NCBI GenBank assembly: GCA_013821525.1
Contig: JACDGR010000022.1
Span: 1 to 17,310 of the forward strand
Direction: 5' to 3'
Length of the DNA stretch: 17,310 bases
Source: Actinomycetota bacterium
Lineage (GTDB): Bacteria > Actinomycetota > Thermoleophilia > Gaiellales > Gaiellaceae
Positions 7,759 through 14,302 of the stretch are shown here, piece by piece. The first letter of the stretch is position 1. Each line of letters starts with the position of its first letter. A program made the position numbers and the translations under genes. The notes under the pieces were generated by a model, which was not told the origin of the DNA, did no database searches, and saw nothing but the letters and a program-made list of their open reading frames with translations.

Positions 7759-7997
7759 GTGACGGGCGTGGAGGCGCGCTTCGGCCCGGTCTTGAACCAG
7801 GCGAAGACGAACAGCGCAAGACCGACGAAAAACGCCGCGATCCCGTGCTTGACGTGGTGATGGCCGGAGCCCGCCTCGTGACCCGGGAAGAAGCTGGGAA
7901 GCGACCTCGCCGGTTCGATCCAGTAGACGATCGCGAGTACGATCAGCACGACCCCTGCGAGGACGGCGAGCAGCGCGAGCGTACGATCATTCCGCAT
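7755..7997 (-). CDS. Small two-helix membrane protein with His-rich loop, function unknown
   Basis: I do not recognise this family. The 80-aa protein has a positively charged N-terminus (MRNDR), a helix at about 7-26, a loop, a helix at about 52-68 and a basic C-terminal tail, which predicts both ends inside and the loop outside. The loop carries five histidines in twelve residues (H40, H46-H48, H51; GHEAGSGHHHVKH), a possible metal site. The frame opens at an ATG at 8054 (99 aa), but that start would overlap the PHO-box-like repeats. The ATG at 7997 has TATGCT seven bases upstream, fitting a leaderless transcript, so I prefer it. It is the first gene of the leftward uppP-DUF47-PiT-DUF47 operon and overlaps uppP by four bases. 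Confidence 0.75.
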   Translation of the reverse strand: MRNDRTLALLAVLAGVVLIVLAIVYWIEPARSLPSFFPGHEAGSGHHHVKHGIAAFFVGLALFVFAWFKTGPKRASTPVT

Positions 7998-8004
7998 GCG
8001 GCGC

Positions 8005-8010
8005 AGCATA
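8005..8010 (-). promoter_or_regulatory. Candidate -10 element (TATGCT) for the uppP-PiT operon, leaderless start
   Basis: TATGCT on the minus strand is followed by seven bases and then the ATG at 7997, the geometry in which transcription would begin at or next to the start codon. No Shine-Dalgarno sequence precedes this ATG. No convincing -35 hexamer is seen; the PHO-box-like repeats at 8034-8066 lie just upstream. Confidence 0.45.
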
Positions 8011-8033
8011 CGGACCGAGGCGCTGCGGTGCGC

Positions 8034-8066
8034 CGTTACCGAATCGCAACCCATTGTTCACCAACG
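8034..8066 (+). promoter_or_regulatory. PHO-box-like direct repeats upstream of ppk
   Basis: Three 11-base units begin CGTTACC (8034), CGCAACC (8045) and GTTCACC (8056), resembling the repeats before pstS but with weaker first two copies. The last core ends ten bases before GATGCT (8073-8078), the spacing expected when PhoP-type activators sit next to a -10. The array lies in the gap between ppk and the divergent uppP-PiT operon and could serve both. In Streptomyces ppk is known to be PhoP-controlled, which fits. Confidence 0.45.
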
Positions 8067-8072
8067 TTCCGT

Positions 8073-8078
8073 GATGCT
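8073..8078 (+). promoter_or_regulatory. Candidate -10 element (GATGCT) for ppk
   Basis: GATGCT keeps the two most conserved -10 positions (A at 2, T at 6) and is followed by eight bases and the GTG start of ppk at 8087. This suggests a leaderless or nearly leaderless mRNA. The first T of the hexamer consensus is missing, so the call is weak and rests mainly on its position relative to the PHO-box-like repeats. Confidence 0.35.
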
Positions 8079-8086
8079 GGACGACC

Positions 8087-10168
8087 GTGCCGACGACCAA
8101 TGAGAGCCAAGAAGCCGTTGTGGCATTGCTGAACCGGGAGCTTTCCTGGATCGATCTCAACGGTCGCGTGCTCGAGCTCGCCGCCGATCCGAACGAGCCG
8201 TTGCTCGAGCGCGTCAAGTTCTGCGCCATTTTCTCCTCGAACCTCGACGAGTTCTTCATGGTGCGCGTCGCGGGCCTGCTCGATCAGCTGGCCTCGGGTC
8301 TCTCCGTCCGCTCCTCGGACGGTCGCACACCTCAGGCCGCCCTCGACGAGATCCGCGAGCGCGTGCTCGGGCTGACTGCCACCCAGTCTGCGCTGTGGCG
8401 CGACTCGTTGTGCCCGGCGCTCGAGCGCGAGGGAATCGTCTTCGGCACGGTCGACGCTGCGACCCCCGAGGAGCTCCGCGAGCTCGAATCGATCTTCGCG
8501 CGTCAGATCTACCCCGTCCTGACACCGCTCGCCGTCGGGCCCGGTCAGCCGTTCCCCTACATCTCGGGCCTGTCCCTCAGCCTTGGCGTCAGCGTCCGCG
8601 ACCCGGAGTCCGGCGAGGAACGATTCGCGCGCGTGAAGGTGCCGGAAGGACTCGACAGGTTCGTCGCCGTCGGGGAACGTGGCTTGAAGATCCCGCTCGA
8701 ATCGGTGATCTCGCACTTCCTGACCTGGCTCTTCCCGGAGATGGAGATCCTCGAGCGCACGGCGTTCCGGCTGACGCGTGACGGGGACACGGAGATCTCG
8801 GACGACGCCGACGACTTGCTCGAGGCAGTCGAGACGGAGATCCGCAAGCGGCGTTTCGGAGCCGTTGTCCGCCTCGAGGTCTCCAGCTCGATCTCGGAGA
8901 GCATGCTTGCGCGGCTGGAGGAGCGGCTCGTCGTGCAACCGAACAGCGTCTACCCCATCAAGGGCCTGCTCGACCTGGCTGACGTCGGTCAGCTCTACGC
9001 GATCGACCGGCCCGACCTCAAGTACGAGCCATGGATCCCCTACACCCAGCGCCGCCTGCTCTCGCCGGCGGACGAGGACATCTTCGAGGAGATCGCCCAG
9101 GGCGACATCGTCGTGCAGCACCCCTACGACTCCTTCGCGACGAGCGTCGAGCAGTTCGTGCGCGCAGCGGCCAACGACCCCCGCGTCGTGACGCTGAAGA
9201 CGACGGTGTACCGAACGAGCCACGATTCGGCGCTCGCCCCTGCTCTGATGGTCGCGGCCGAGAACGGGAAGCAGAGCGTCTGCGTCGTCGAGCTGAAAGC
9301 ACGCTTCGACGAACGACGGAACATCGAGTGGGCGAGATCGCTCGAGCAGGCAGGGGTGCACGTCGTCTACGGCTTCCCGGACATGAAGATCCACGCGAAG
9401 ACGACGCTCGTGATCCGCCGCGAGGGCGACGAGCTTCGGCGTTACGTTCACGTGGGAACAGGCAACTACCACGCGACCACCGCGCGGATCTACGAGGATG
9501 TCGGGCTGTTCACCGCTGACCCCGACATCGTCGCCGACGTTGCAGATCTCTTCAACTTCGTGACCGGTTTCGGTCGCCCGCAGCGGTTCCGCAAGATTCT
9601 CGCCGCACCGTTCAACCTGAGGAAGAAGCTCGTCGAGCACATCCGTGCCGTCGCGTCCGCGGCGGAAGCGGGCCAGGTCGCCAGGATCAGGATCAAGGTC
9701 AACAACCTGACCGATCCCGCCGTGATCGAAGAGCTCTACCGTGCCTCCCAGGCAGGTGCGCAGGTCGACCTGATCATCCGAGCGGTCTGCACGCTCGTGC
9801 CCGGCGTCGAGGGGATGAGCGAGAACATTCGCGTGCGCTCCGTGCTCGGTCGCTTCCTGGAGCACAGCCGGCTCTACTGCTTCGAGGCCGGCGAGCGGAA
9901 GACGTACCTGCTGGGGAGCGCCGACCTGATGCCGCGCAACCTCGATCACAGGATTGAAGTCGTGGTGCCGGTGGAAGACACGCATGTGAGGAATGAGTTG
10001 GAGTCGATCTTCAAAGCCGAGCTGGCCGACAACGCCCAGGCCTGGGAGCTCGCGGCTGACGGGACGTGGCGCAGGGTGAAGCCGAAGAAGACCGAGCGAC
10101 GGCGGCCGGCACAGGTGCTCTTCATGCGCCGGCGGGAGCGGGCGCGCCGGCTCGCACGTTCGCACTAG
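8087..10168 (+). CDS. ppk: Polyphosphate kinase 1 (PPK1)
   Basis: Reversibly transfers the gamma phosphate of ATP to growing polyphosphate, a peripheral membrane or granule enzyme that stores phosphate. The 693-aa protein is full length. The N-terminal domain begins LNRELSWIDLNGRVLELA (15-32) and FSSNLDEFFMVRVAGL (49-64). The catalytic half shows KTTVYRTS (371-378), KARFDERRNIEWA (404-416), KIHAKTTLVIRRE (434-446), the phosphohistidine site YVHVGTGNYH (453-462) with H455 equivalent to E. coli H435, and FLEHSRLYCF (590-599). The C-terminus is Arg/Lys-rich. The only fitting start is the GTG at 8087; an upstream ATG at 8074 in another frame stops after nine codons. It is followed by ppx in the same direction, pairing synthesis and breakdown of polyphosphate. 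Confidence 0.97.
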   Translation: MPTTNESQEAVVALLNRELSWIDLNGRVLELAADPNEPLLERVKFCAIFSSNLDEFFMVRVAGLLDQLASGLSVRSSDGRTPQAALDEIRERVLGLTATQSALWRDSLCPALEREGIVFGTVDAATPEELRELESIFARQIYPVLTPLAVGPGQPFPYISGLSLSLGVSVRDPESGEERFARVKVPEGLDRFVAVGERGLKIPLESVISHFLTWLFPEMEILERTAFRLTRDGDTEISDDADDLLEAVETEIRKRRFGAVVRLEVSSSISESMLARLEERLVVQPNSVYPIKGLLDLADVGQLYAIDRPDLKYEPWIPYTQRRLLSPADEDIFEEIAQGDIVVQHPYDSFATSVEQFVRAAANDPRVVTLKTTVYRTSHDSALAPALMVAAENGKQSVCVVELKARFDERRNIEWARSLEQAGVHVVYGFPDMKIHAKTTLVIRREGDELRRYVHVGTGNYHATTARIYEDVGLFTADPDIVADVADLFNFVTGFGRPQRFRKILAAPFNLRKKLVEHIRAVASAAEAGQVARIRIKVNNLTDPAVIEELYRASQAGAQVDLIIRAVCTLVPGVEGMSENIRVRSVLGRFLEHSRLYCFEAGERKTYLLGSADLMPRNLDHRIEVVVPVEDTHVRNELESIFKAELADNAQAWELAADGTWRRVKPKKTERRRPAQVLFMRRRERARRLARSH

Positions 10169-10170
10169 AG

Positions 10171-10204
10171 GCTTGATGCGTATTTGCGCTCATGCGCATC
10201 AGGC
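10171..10204 (+). other. Stem-loop between ppk and ppx, with a competing inner hairpin
   Basis: GCTTGATGCG (10171-10180) pairs with CGCATCAGGC (10195-10204), a ten-pair stem with one G-U and a 14-base loop. An inner hairpin TGCGC-TCAT-GCGCA (10185-10198) shares bases with the right arm, so the two cannot form together. No U-run follows, so it is not a typical terminator. The right arm contains AGG (10201-10203), the only ribosome-binding-like bases before the ppx GTG at 10211, so pairing could limit ppx translation. Confidence 0.5.
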
Positions 10205-10210
10205 CGCTAG

Positions 10211-11119
10211 GTGAGCGCCGTCTTGTGGCGCCGTCACCATGCTGATGTGGCCGTCGGCGTGGTCGATGTGGGCTCGAACACCGTCCGCCTACAGGTGATG
10301 CGCGGCAGCGAGCTCTTGCTCTCGCGGCGAGAGATGATGCGGCTCGGCGCAGACGTCGAGCGCGCAGGCCACATCCCGCCCGCAAAGCTCGCCGAGGTCG
10401 CAGGAGTCGTTGCCGATTTCGCCGCCTCCGCACGCGCCGCCGGGGCGGCCCAGCTCGAGATCTTGATCACGAGCCCGGGACGGCAGGCCGACAACGGTGA
10501 GGAGCTGCTGGCTGCCCTCGCGGAGGCCGGCCGGTGCGAGGCTCGCGTCCTGTCGGCCGTGGAAGAGGGACGGCTTGCGTTTCTCGGAGCTCTCGAGACG
10601 GTCGTCCCCCCGGCGCGCCGGACCGTCGCCGTCGTCGATGTGGGTGGCGGCTCGGCCCAGGTCGTCGTCGGCTCGAAGCGCGAAGGAGCTCGCTGGGTGC
10701 GGTCGATCGATCTTGGCTCTCAGCGGCTCGCCAGCCGCTCACTCCCCGGCGATCCTCCCGGTGAGCCGGCGATCGCGGCAGCGTTCACAGAGGTCGAGCG
10801 TCTCCTCGTCGACTTCGCGCCGCCTCGCCCGCGCGCCGCCTTTGTCGTGGGCGGCAGCGCCCGCGCTCTGAAGCGCGTCGTCGGGAACCGCCTCGACGCC
10901 GACACGCTCTCCGAGGCGCTCGGCATTCTCGGCTCGACGACCGGAGCCGAGCTCGTCGAGCACTACGGCGTGGATCCCGAGCGCGTCCGCACGCTAGGTG
11001 CCGGGGCGGTGATTCTGACCGCGCTCCAGCGTCGGCTCGGTGTCCCGCTGAAGGTCGTCCGCGGCGGCGTGCGGGAAGGGGCACTCTCGGAGCTCAGCCG
11101 GCGGCGCCACGCGGCATAA
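10211..11119 (+). CDS. ppx: Exopolyphosphatase, Ppx/GppA family
   Basis: Enzymes of this family remove terminal phosphate from polyphosphate (Ppx) or from pppGpp (GppA). The 302-aa protein is the short single-lobe-pair form common in actinobacteria, without the C-terminal HD-like domains of E. coli Ppx. Motifs of the ASKHA fold are present: VVDVGSNTVRLQV (17-29), the region with the catalytic glutamate VEEGRLAFLGA (117-127), VVDVGGGSAQVVV (141-153) and VVGGSARALKRVV (about 212-224). The TSPGRQADN segment (87-95) replaces the usual TSAxRxAxN. The GTG at 10211 has only a weak AGG upstream; a GTG at 10247 would remove 12 residues. The gene lies 42 bases after ppk. Substrate preference cannot be read from the sequence; polyphosphate is favoured by context. 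Confidence 0.9.
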   Translation: MSAVLWRRHHADVAVGVVDVGSNTVRLQVMRGSELLLSRREMMRLGADVERAGHIPPAKLAEVAGVVADFAASARAAGAAQLEILITSPGRQADNGEELLAALAEAGRCEARVLSAVEEGRLAFLGALETVVPPARRTVAVVDVGGGSAQVVVGSKREGARWVRSIDLGSQRLASRSLPGDPPGEPAIAAAFTEVERLLVDFAPPRPRAAFVVGGSARALKRVVGNRLDADTLSEALGILGSTTGAELVEHYGVDPERVRTLGAGAVILTALQRRLGVPLKVVRGGVREGALSELSRRRHAA

Positions 11120-11155
11120 CCCGAGCGCCGCGCCGAACCGCTCTGAGTCACACCG

Positions 11156-11560
11156 CTAGAGCGTGGCGTGCACGTGGAGCGCCTCGTCGAAGACCAGCAC
11201 AGCACCTTTTCTGAAGCGCGGGGCGCCGCTGAGGGAGTGCTCGAGGCCCCCGTGCCCACAGATGAGCGTCGCCGAGCCGGCCACGGCGCGAACGAGATCG
11301 CGACCCCCGCTTGACTGCTCGACCTCGCCGAGCCCGGCCCGGTGCTCGACGACGAGACCACGGGCGAGCGCGAGCGGCTCCACGGTCTGCACGCAGCGAA
11401 TCGCGGGGCTCGAGACAATCGACGTGATCTCGTAGCCCGCGAGCAGCTCGACCAGCTCAGAGGCACGGCGCAGACCGTCCTCGTCGAGCGGGCGCAGGAG
11501 GTCATCCCCACGCCACCTCTTTCGACTGCCGGCACGCGCGTGCCGGACGAGCAGCGTCAT
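11156..11560 (-). CDS. Histidine phosphatase (SixA / MutT1 C-terminal-domain-like)
   Basis: A small member of the histidine phosphatase superfamily, 134 aa. The catalytic core is visible: LLVRHARAG (3-11) with the nucleophile H7 in an RHA rather than RHG motif, SSPAIRCVQTVEPLA (50-64) with a phosphate-binding Arg, and ICGHGGLE (100-107) with the second His. SixA proteins act on phosphohistidine. The run RHARAGSRKRWRGDD and RPLDEDG also resembles the C-terminal domain of mycobacterial MutT1, which is fused to a Nudix domain; here it stands alone. It starts two bases after the CYTH-CHAD stop, so the two form an operon. It ends 36 bases from the convergent ppx gene. The physiological substrate is not known. 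Confidence 0.85.
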   Translation of the reverse strand: MTLLVRHARAGSRKRWRGDDLLRPLDEDGLRRASELVELLAGYEITSIVSSPAIRCVQTVEPLALARGLVVEHRAGLGEVEQSSGGRDLVRAVAGSATLICGHGGLEHSLSGAPRFRKGAVLVFDEALHVHATL

Positions 11561-11562
11561 CC

Positions 11563-12984
11563 TCAGCGCAGGGCCGACGCTCCGGCCTCGAGCGCCGCGT
11601 CGAGAGCTGCGCGGTACTGAGACCTCGAGGCCGTGCGCCGCGCGCGCTGCCGCTCGATCAGGCGCCCGGCGGCGAGCGCGGATGTGGCGCTGGCAGCCGA
11701 ACGGAGCCTCGCTTCTGCGACGACCCCGTCCTGATGCGCGCCGATCGTGTCCTGCACCGCCTTCATCGCGGTCAGATAACGCCGAAGCTTCCGGTCGGCG
11801 CCGACGGTCGCGGCCAGCTCCGCGGCATAGCGCGCCCGCTTCGCTGCAATCCGCAGCTCGTGGAGGGCCTCATCGGATGGCTCCTCCGCCGTTCCCCGGG
11901 CGCGCTTGCGCAGCCGCTTCAGCTCGCGACGGGCGATCGGGCGCAGACCCCCACTGTGAGCCTCCAGCTGAGGCAACGTCGAGATCGCCCGCTCAAACTC
12001 GGCCAGGAGAGCGGCATAACGCGGCTCGTTCAGCCCGGCAAGCAGCTCGTCACGTCTCAGTCCGCGCTCTTCCTCGAGCCGGGCAACCAGGTCTGCACCG
12101 CCTGCGCTCTCGCGGTCGAATGACCGTATTTCGTCTCGCACTCGCACGTGCTCGATCAGCACATCGAGGTCTCGTACAGGGCCGAGCAAGGACGTCAGCC
12201 ACTTGAGCTCTTCTGCAACCGGGGTGAGCGCGTTGCCGAAGATCGGGCGCGTCGCTCGAATCACCGCGCGCGAGCGCCGGGTCGCCACGCGAAACTGATG
12301 CAGGTCCTCTGCCGCGCCTCCGAGACGCACGCCTGGATCCCTCCGCTCGAGCTCGCGCAGCTGCTGCGCGAGCAGCCGCTGAACCCGCTCGATCGTCGTG
12401 CCACCGGTCGCTCTTGAGGGCTCGGCAGGCCGCAGGACACGCATCACCTTCGGGCGGCCATCCGAGCGGCTCGCCCCGGCGCGGCGCAACACGCGGCCGA
12501 GGCGCGTCAGATCGGCTTCGTCACCGTCGACGAGCTCGACCTCGAGCTCAGCGAACTGACCGGCGGCACGGTTTCCCTCGAGCACCTCCACGAGATCGAT
12601 CGTGACGTCGGCGACCGAACGGCCATCGTCGTCCACCCGCACTCCACGGCGCCGCGTGCGGAGGGTTGCGACGGGCTCGAAATCACCATGCCGTGCGTGC
12701 GCGGCGAGCAGCTGCCGGATCTCGTCCGGGGGGCCGGCCGGACCTCCCAGAGCTTCGAGCTCATGTCGCGCTGCACCCGCCGCAGGCAGCTTCAGCTGCC
12801 AGTGTGACAAGCCGTTCTCGACACGCCTGCGAAGCGTGAGCCCTGCACCCGTCAGTGAGCGAGCCGGTGTGTCGTAGTAGGTCGAGGTGAAGAGCCGGGA
12901 CTCGAGCGGCACCCCATCGAGGGGCGGCAGCTCGAACCCCTCGCCAGGGTCGAGCTTGAGCTCGCGTTCGATGTGGCCGCGCAT
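11563..12984 (-). CDS. CYTH-CHAD domain protein, polyphosphate-associated
   Basis: An N-terminal CYTH (triphosphate tunnel) domain is followed by a C-terminal CHAD domain. The CYTH signature ExExK is present as ERELK at residues 6-10 from the chosen start. TYYDTPARSL and TLRRRVENG fit the rest of the tunnel, ending near residue 185. CHAD covers about 200-465 and shows its two conserved helices, LHQFRVATRRSRAVIRA (about 228-244) and LHELRIAAKRARYAAEL (about 374-390). CHAD domains bind polyphosphate and are found on its granules; CYTH enzymes cleave or bind triphosphates. I chose the ATG at 12984 (473 aa) because it puts ExExK near the N-terminus and TACGAT lies six bases upstream; a GTG at 13014 would add ten residues. 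Position next to ppk-ppx supports a polyphosphate role. Confidence 0.9.
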   Translation of the reverse strand: MRGHIERELKLDPGEGFELPPLDGVPLESRLFTSTYYDTPARSLTGAGLTLRRRVENGLSHWQLKLPAAGAARHELEALGGPAGPPDEIRQLLAAHARHGDFEPVATLRTRRRGVRVDDDGRSVADVTIDLVEVLEGNRAAGQFAELEVELVDGDEADLTRLGRVLRRAGASRSDGRPKVMRVLRPAEPSRATGGTTIERVQRLLAQQLRELERRDPGVRLGGAAEDLHQFRVATRRSRAVIRATRPIFGNALTPVAEELKWLTSLLGPVRDLDVLIEHVRVRDEIRSFDRESAGGADLVARLEEERGLRRDELLAGLNEPRYAALLAEFERAISTLPQLEAHSGGLRPIARRELKRLRKRARGTAEEPSDEALHELRIAAKRARYAAELAATVGADRKLRRYLTAMKAVQDTIGAHQDGVVAEARLRSAASATSALAAGRLIERQRARRTASRSQYRAALDAALEAGASALR

Positions 12985-12990
12985 CCGCCG

Positions 12991-12996
12991 ATCGTA
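12991..12996 (-). promoter_or_regulatory. Candidate -10 element (TACGAT) for CYTH-CHAD, leaderless start
   Basis: TACGAT on the minus strand is followed by six bases (CGGCGG) and the ATG at 12984. This would place the transcript start at or very near the start codon. CGGCGG directly against the ATG is too close to act as a ribosome binding site. No convincing -35 was found. Confidence 0.4.
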
Positions 12997-13028
12997 GATC
13001 CGATGGTCCGTCACAGGTGTAACAGTGC

Positions 13029-13062
13029 GCGCCCGGGAGCGGCTCTGGCGGCTCCCGGGCGC
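13029..13062 (-). terminator. Strong hairpin behind the metallophosphoesterase gene
   Basis: GCGCCCGGGAGC (13029-13040) pairs perfectly with GCTCCCGGGCGC (13051-13062), a 12-bp G+C-rich stem with a 10-base loop. It lies 17 bases past the stop of the leftward gene that ends at 13080 and before the start of CYTH-CHAD. A U-run is lacking (the transcript continues GCACUGUU), as is common for terminators in high-G+C actinobacteria. It separates the two leftward transcripts. Confidence 0.7.
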
Positions 13063-13079
13063 AACTTGCGTTCCGACGA

Positions 13080-14180
13080 TCAGGGCGCCGGGACTGCCAC
13101 CCTGTTCGCGGGCACGATCTGCGGCTGGAAGGCGAAGACGTCACGGCTCTTCGGGTCGACGAGCGCCTTCACCCAATGAACGTCGTTGTTGCCGTTCGCC
13201 TGGTTGTCACCGAAGGTCTCGACGCGCGTGAAGTTCTCGAGGCGCCGTCCCTGCGCATCGAGGAACGGCTTGTCGATCCGGAAGTAGTGCGAGTCGCCGT
13301 GCACGTAGACGACCGGCTTGCCGAAAGCGATCACCTGATCGCGGAACGCGGAGAGCAACGACTGAAAGCCGTCGGGCTGACCGTCGGTCTCCGCAAGCGT
13401 TCTCGGATTGCGGAGCGGCGCCCGCGTGACGTCGGACAGATCGAAGCCGGGGTCGGCTTGCCCGATCACCATCACCGCTACGGCATCCGTGGCCTTCGCC
13501 TGAGCGAAGGTCTGCTGCAGCCAGCTGATGTCCGCGGCGTTGCGTGCGGCATACTCGGTCGAGTTCGGTGCGGTATCGCACAGGTTGTTGCACGAGCCCT
13601 GCACGTTGATCGTCGCGTAGACGACATCCTTCACCGTCCAGCGGCGATTCTCGACACAAGCGGTCGGCCCACCGACACCGAGGCAGGTCGGGTCGCGCTG
13701 AACTTCCTGCACGAGTTGATGGCGACCGAACGAAAGCGGCGTGCTGAAGTACAGCTTCCGCTCGTAGTCGAGCCGCTCGAGCGAGTTGAACCCGCCGTTT
13801 GCCGGCCTGTCGCAGTCCGTCCAGTCGTTGTCGCCCGGCGTGAACATGGCGGGGGCATCGAGCGCGTTCAGATACCCGAGGCCCTGCTGATAGAGGGCGT
13901 CGCTGCACGTAGTCGGAGTGGCCGATCCGGCAATCCCGCTACCTGCCTTCAGGTCTCCGTCGTGGACGCTGAACGACAGCTTCGATGCGTTCATGTCGGC
14001 GATCAGGTTCGGGACGCCCGTCGTCGCCTGCACGTCGCTGTAGGGCAGATCGCCCCACAACCCGATCGAGTACTCGAAGGTCTTGTCGTTACCCTTGTCG
14101 CCGCCTGCCGCGGCAAGGCCGGCTGACAACGCCAGCACGCCGAAGATGACCGCGACGAGCGCTTTGCTCTTGTGTATCAC
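13080..14180 (-). CDS. Exported metallophosphoesterase-like protein
   Basis: A 366-aa protein with a signal peptide (MIHKSKALVAV, hydrophobic to about residue 25, AAAGG), so it acts outside the membrane. Order of motifs resembles calcineurin-like phosphoesterases: GLWGDLPYSD (40-49), VHDGDLKAGS (72-81), FTPGDNDWTDC (113-123) and VYVHGDSHYFRID (291-303). Several canonical residues differ: DxH appears as DLP, GNHD as GDND, the middle His region reads VIGQADP (238-244) and the last motif is HGDSH. From memory, a subfamily with GDxPYS and PGDNxWTDC is widespread, so the changes are likely a family trait and not decay. Six cysteines (92, 123, 166, 175, 197, 201) suggest disulfides. The GTG start has a strong GGAGGGG upstream. 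Activity and substrate are unproven. Confidence 0.8.
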   Translation of the reverse strand: MIHKSKALVAVIFGVLALSAGLAAAGGDKGNDKTFEYSIGLWGDLPYSDVQATTGVPNLIADMNASKLSFSVHDGDLKAGSGIAGSATPTTCSDALYQQGLGYLNALDAPAMFTPGDNDWTDCDRPANGGFNSLERLDYERKLYFSTPLSFGRHQLVQEVQRDPTCLGVGGPTACVENRRWTVKDVVYATINVQGSCNNLCDTAPNSTEYAARNAADISWLQQTFAQAKATDAVAVMVIGQADPGFDLSDVTRAPLRNPRTLAETDGQPDGFQSLLSAFRDQVIAFGKPVVYVHGDSHYFRIDKPFLDAQGRRLENFTRVETFGDNQANGNNDVHWVKALVDPKSRDVFAFQPQIVPANRVAVPAP

Positions 14181-14185
14181 TGCGT

Positions 14186-14192
14186 CCCCTCC
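14186..14192 (-). promoter_or_regulatory. Ribosome binding site of the metallophosphoesterase gene
   Basis: GGAGGGG on the minus strand, five bases before the GTG at 14180. It is the strongest Shine-Dalgarno sequence in the window and fixes the GTG start. The rest of the 122-bp gap up to 14302 holds no gene or clear promoter that I can see. Confidence 0.7.
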
Positions 14193-14302
14193 CTTTGATG
14201 ACAGACGTGATCGTCCGCGACGCTAGTGCGCCGCGCCCTGGCCGACGCCGTCCCGCAGGACATCGACACGACAGCTCGACCGGACCGACACAACTGGAGG
14301 CT

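Noticed and set aside
3947..9514. Single GTTCACC matches at 3947-3953, 4580-4586, 5688-5694 (minus strand) and 9508-9514 as PHO boxes
   Set aside because: All lie inside coding regions where TTC ACC encodes Phe-Thr, and none is part of an 11-base repeat array. Isolated 7-mers are uninformative here.
8036..10165. A 709-codon leftward frame antisense to ppk
   Set aside because: It is a codon-bias shadow of ppk, with no recognisable domain and an Arg/Asp/Leu-rich low-complexity character; ppk has intact catalytic motifs.
11123..11143. GAGCG-N11-CGCTC as a terminator between ppx and the histidine phosphatase gene
   Set aside because: Only five pairs with a long loop and no U-run; expected by chance in this composition.
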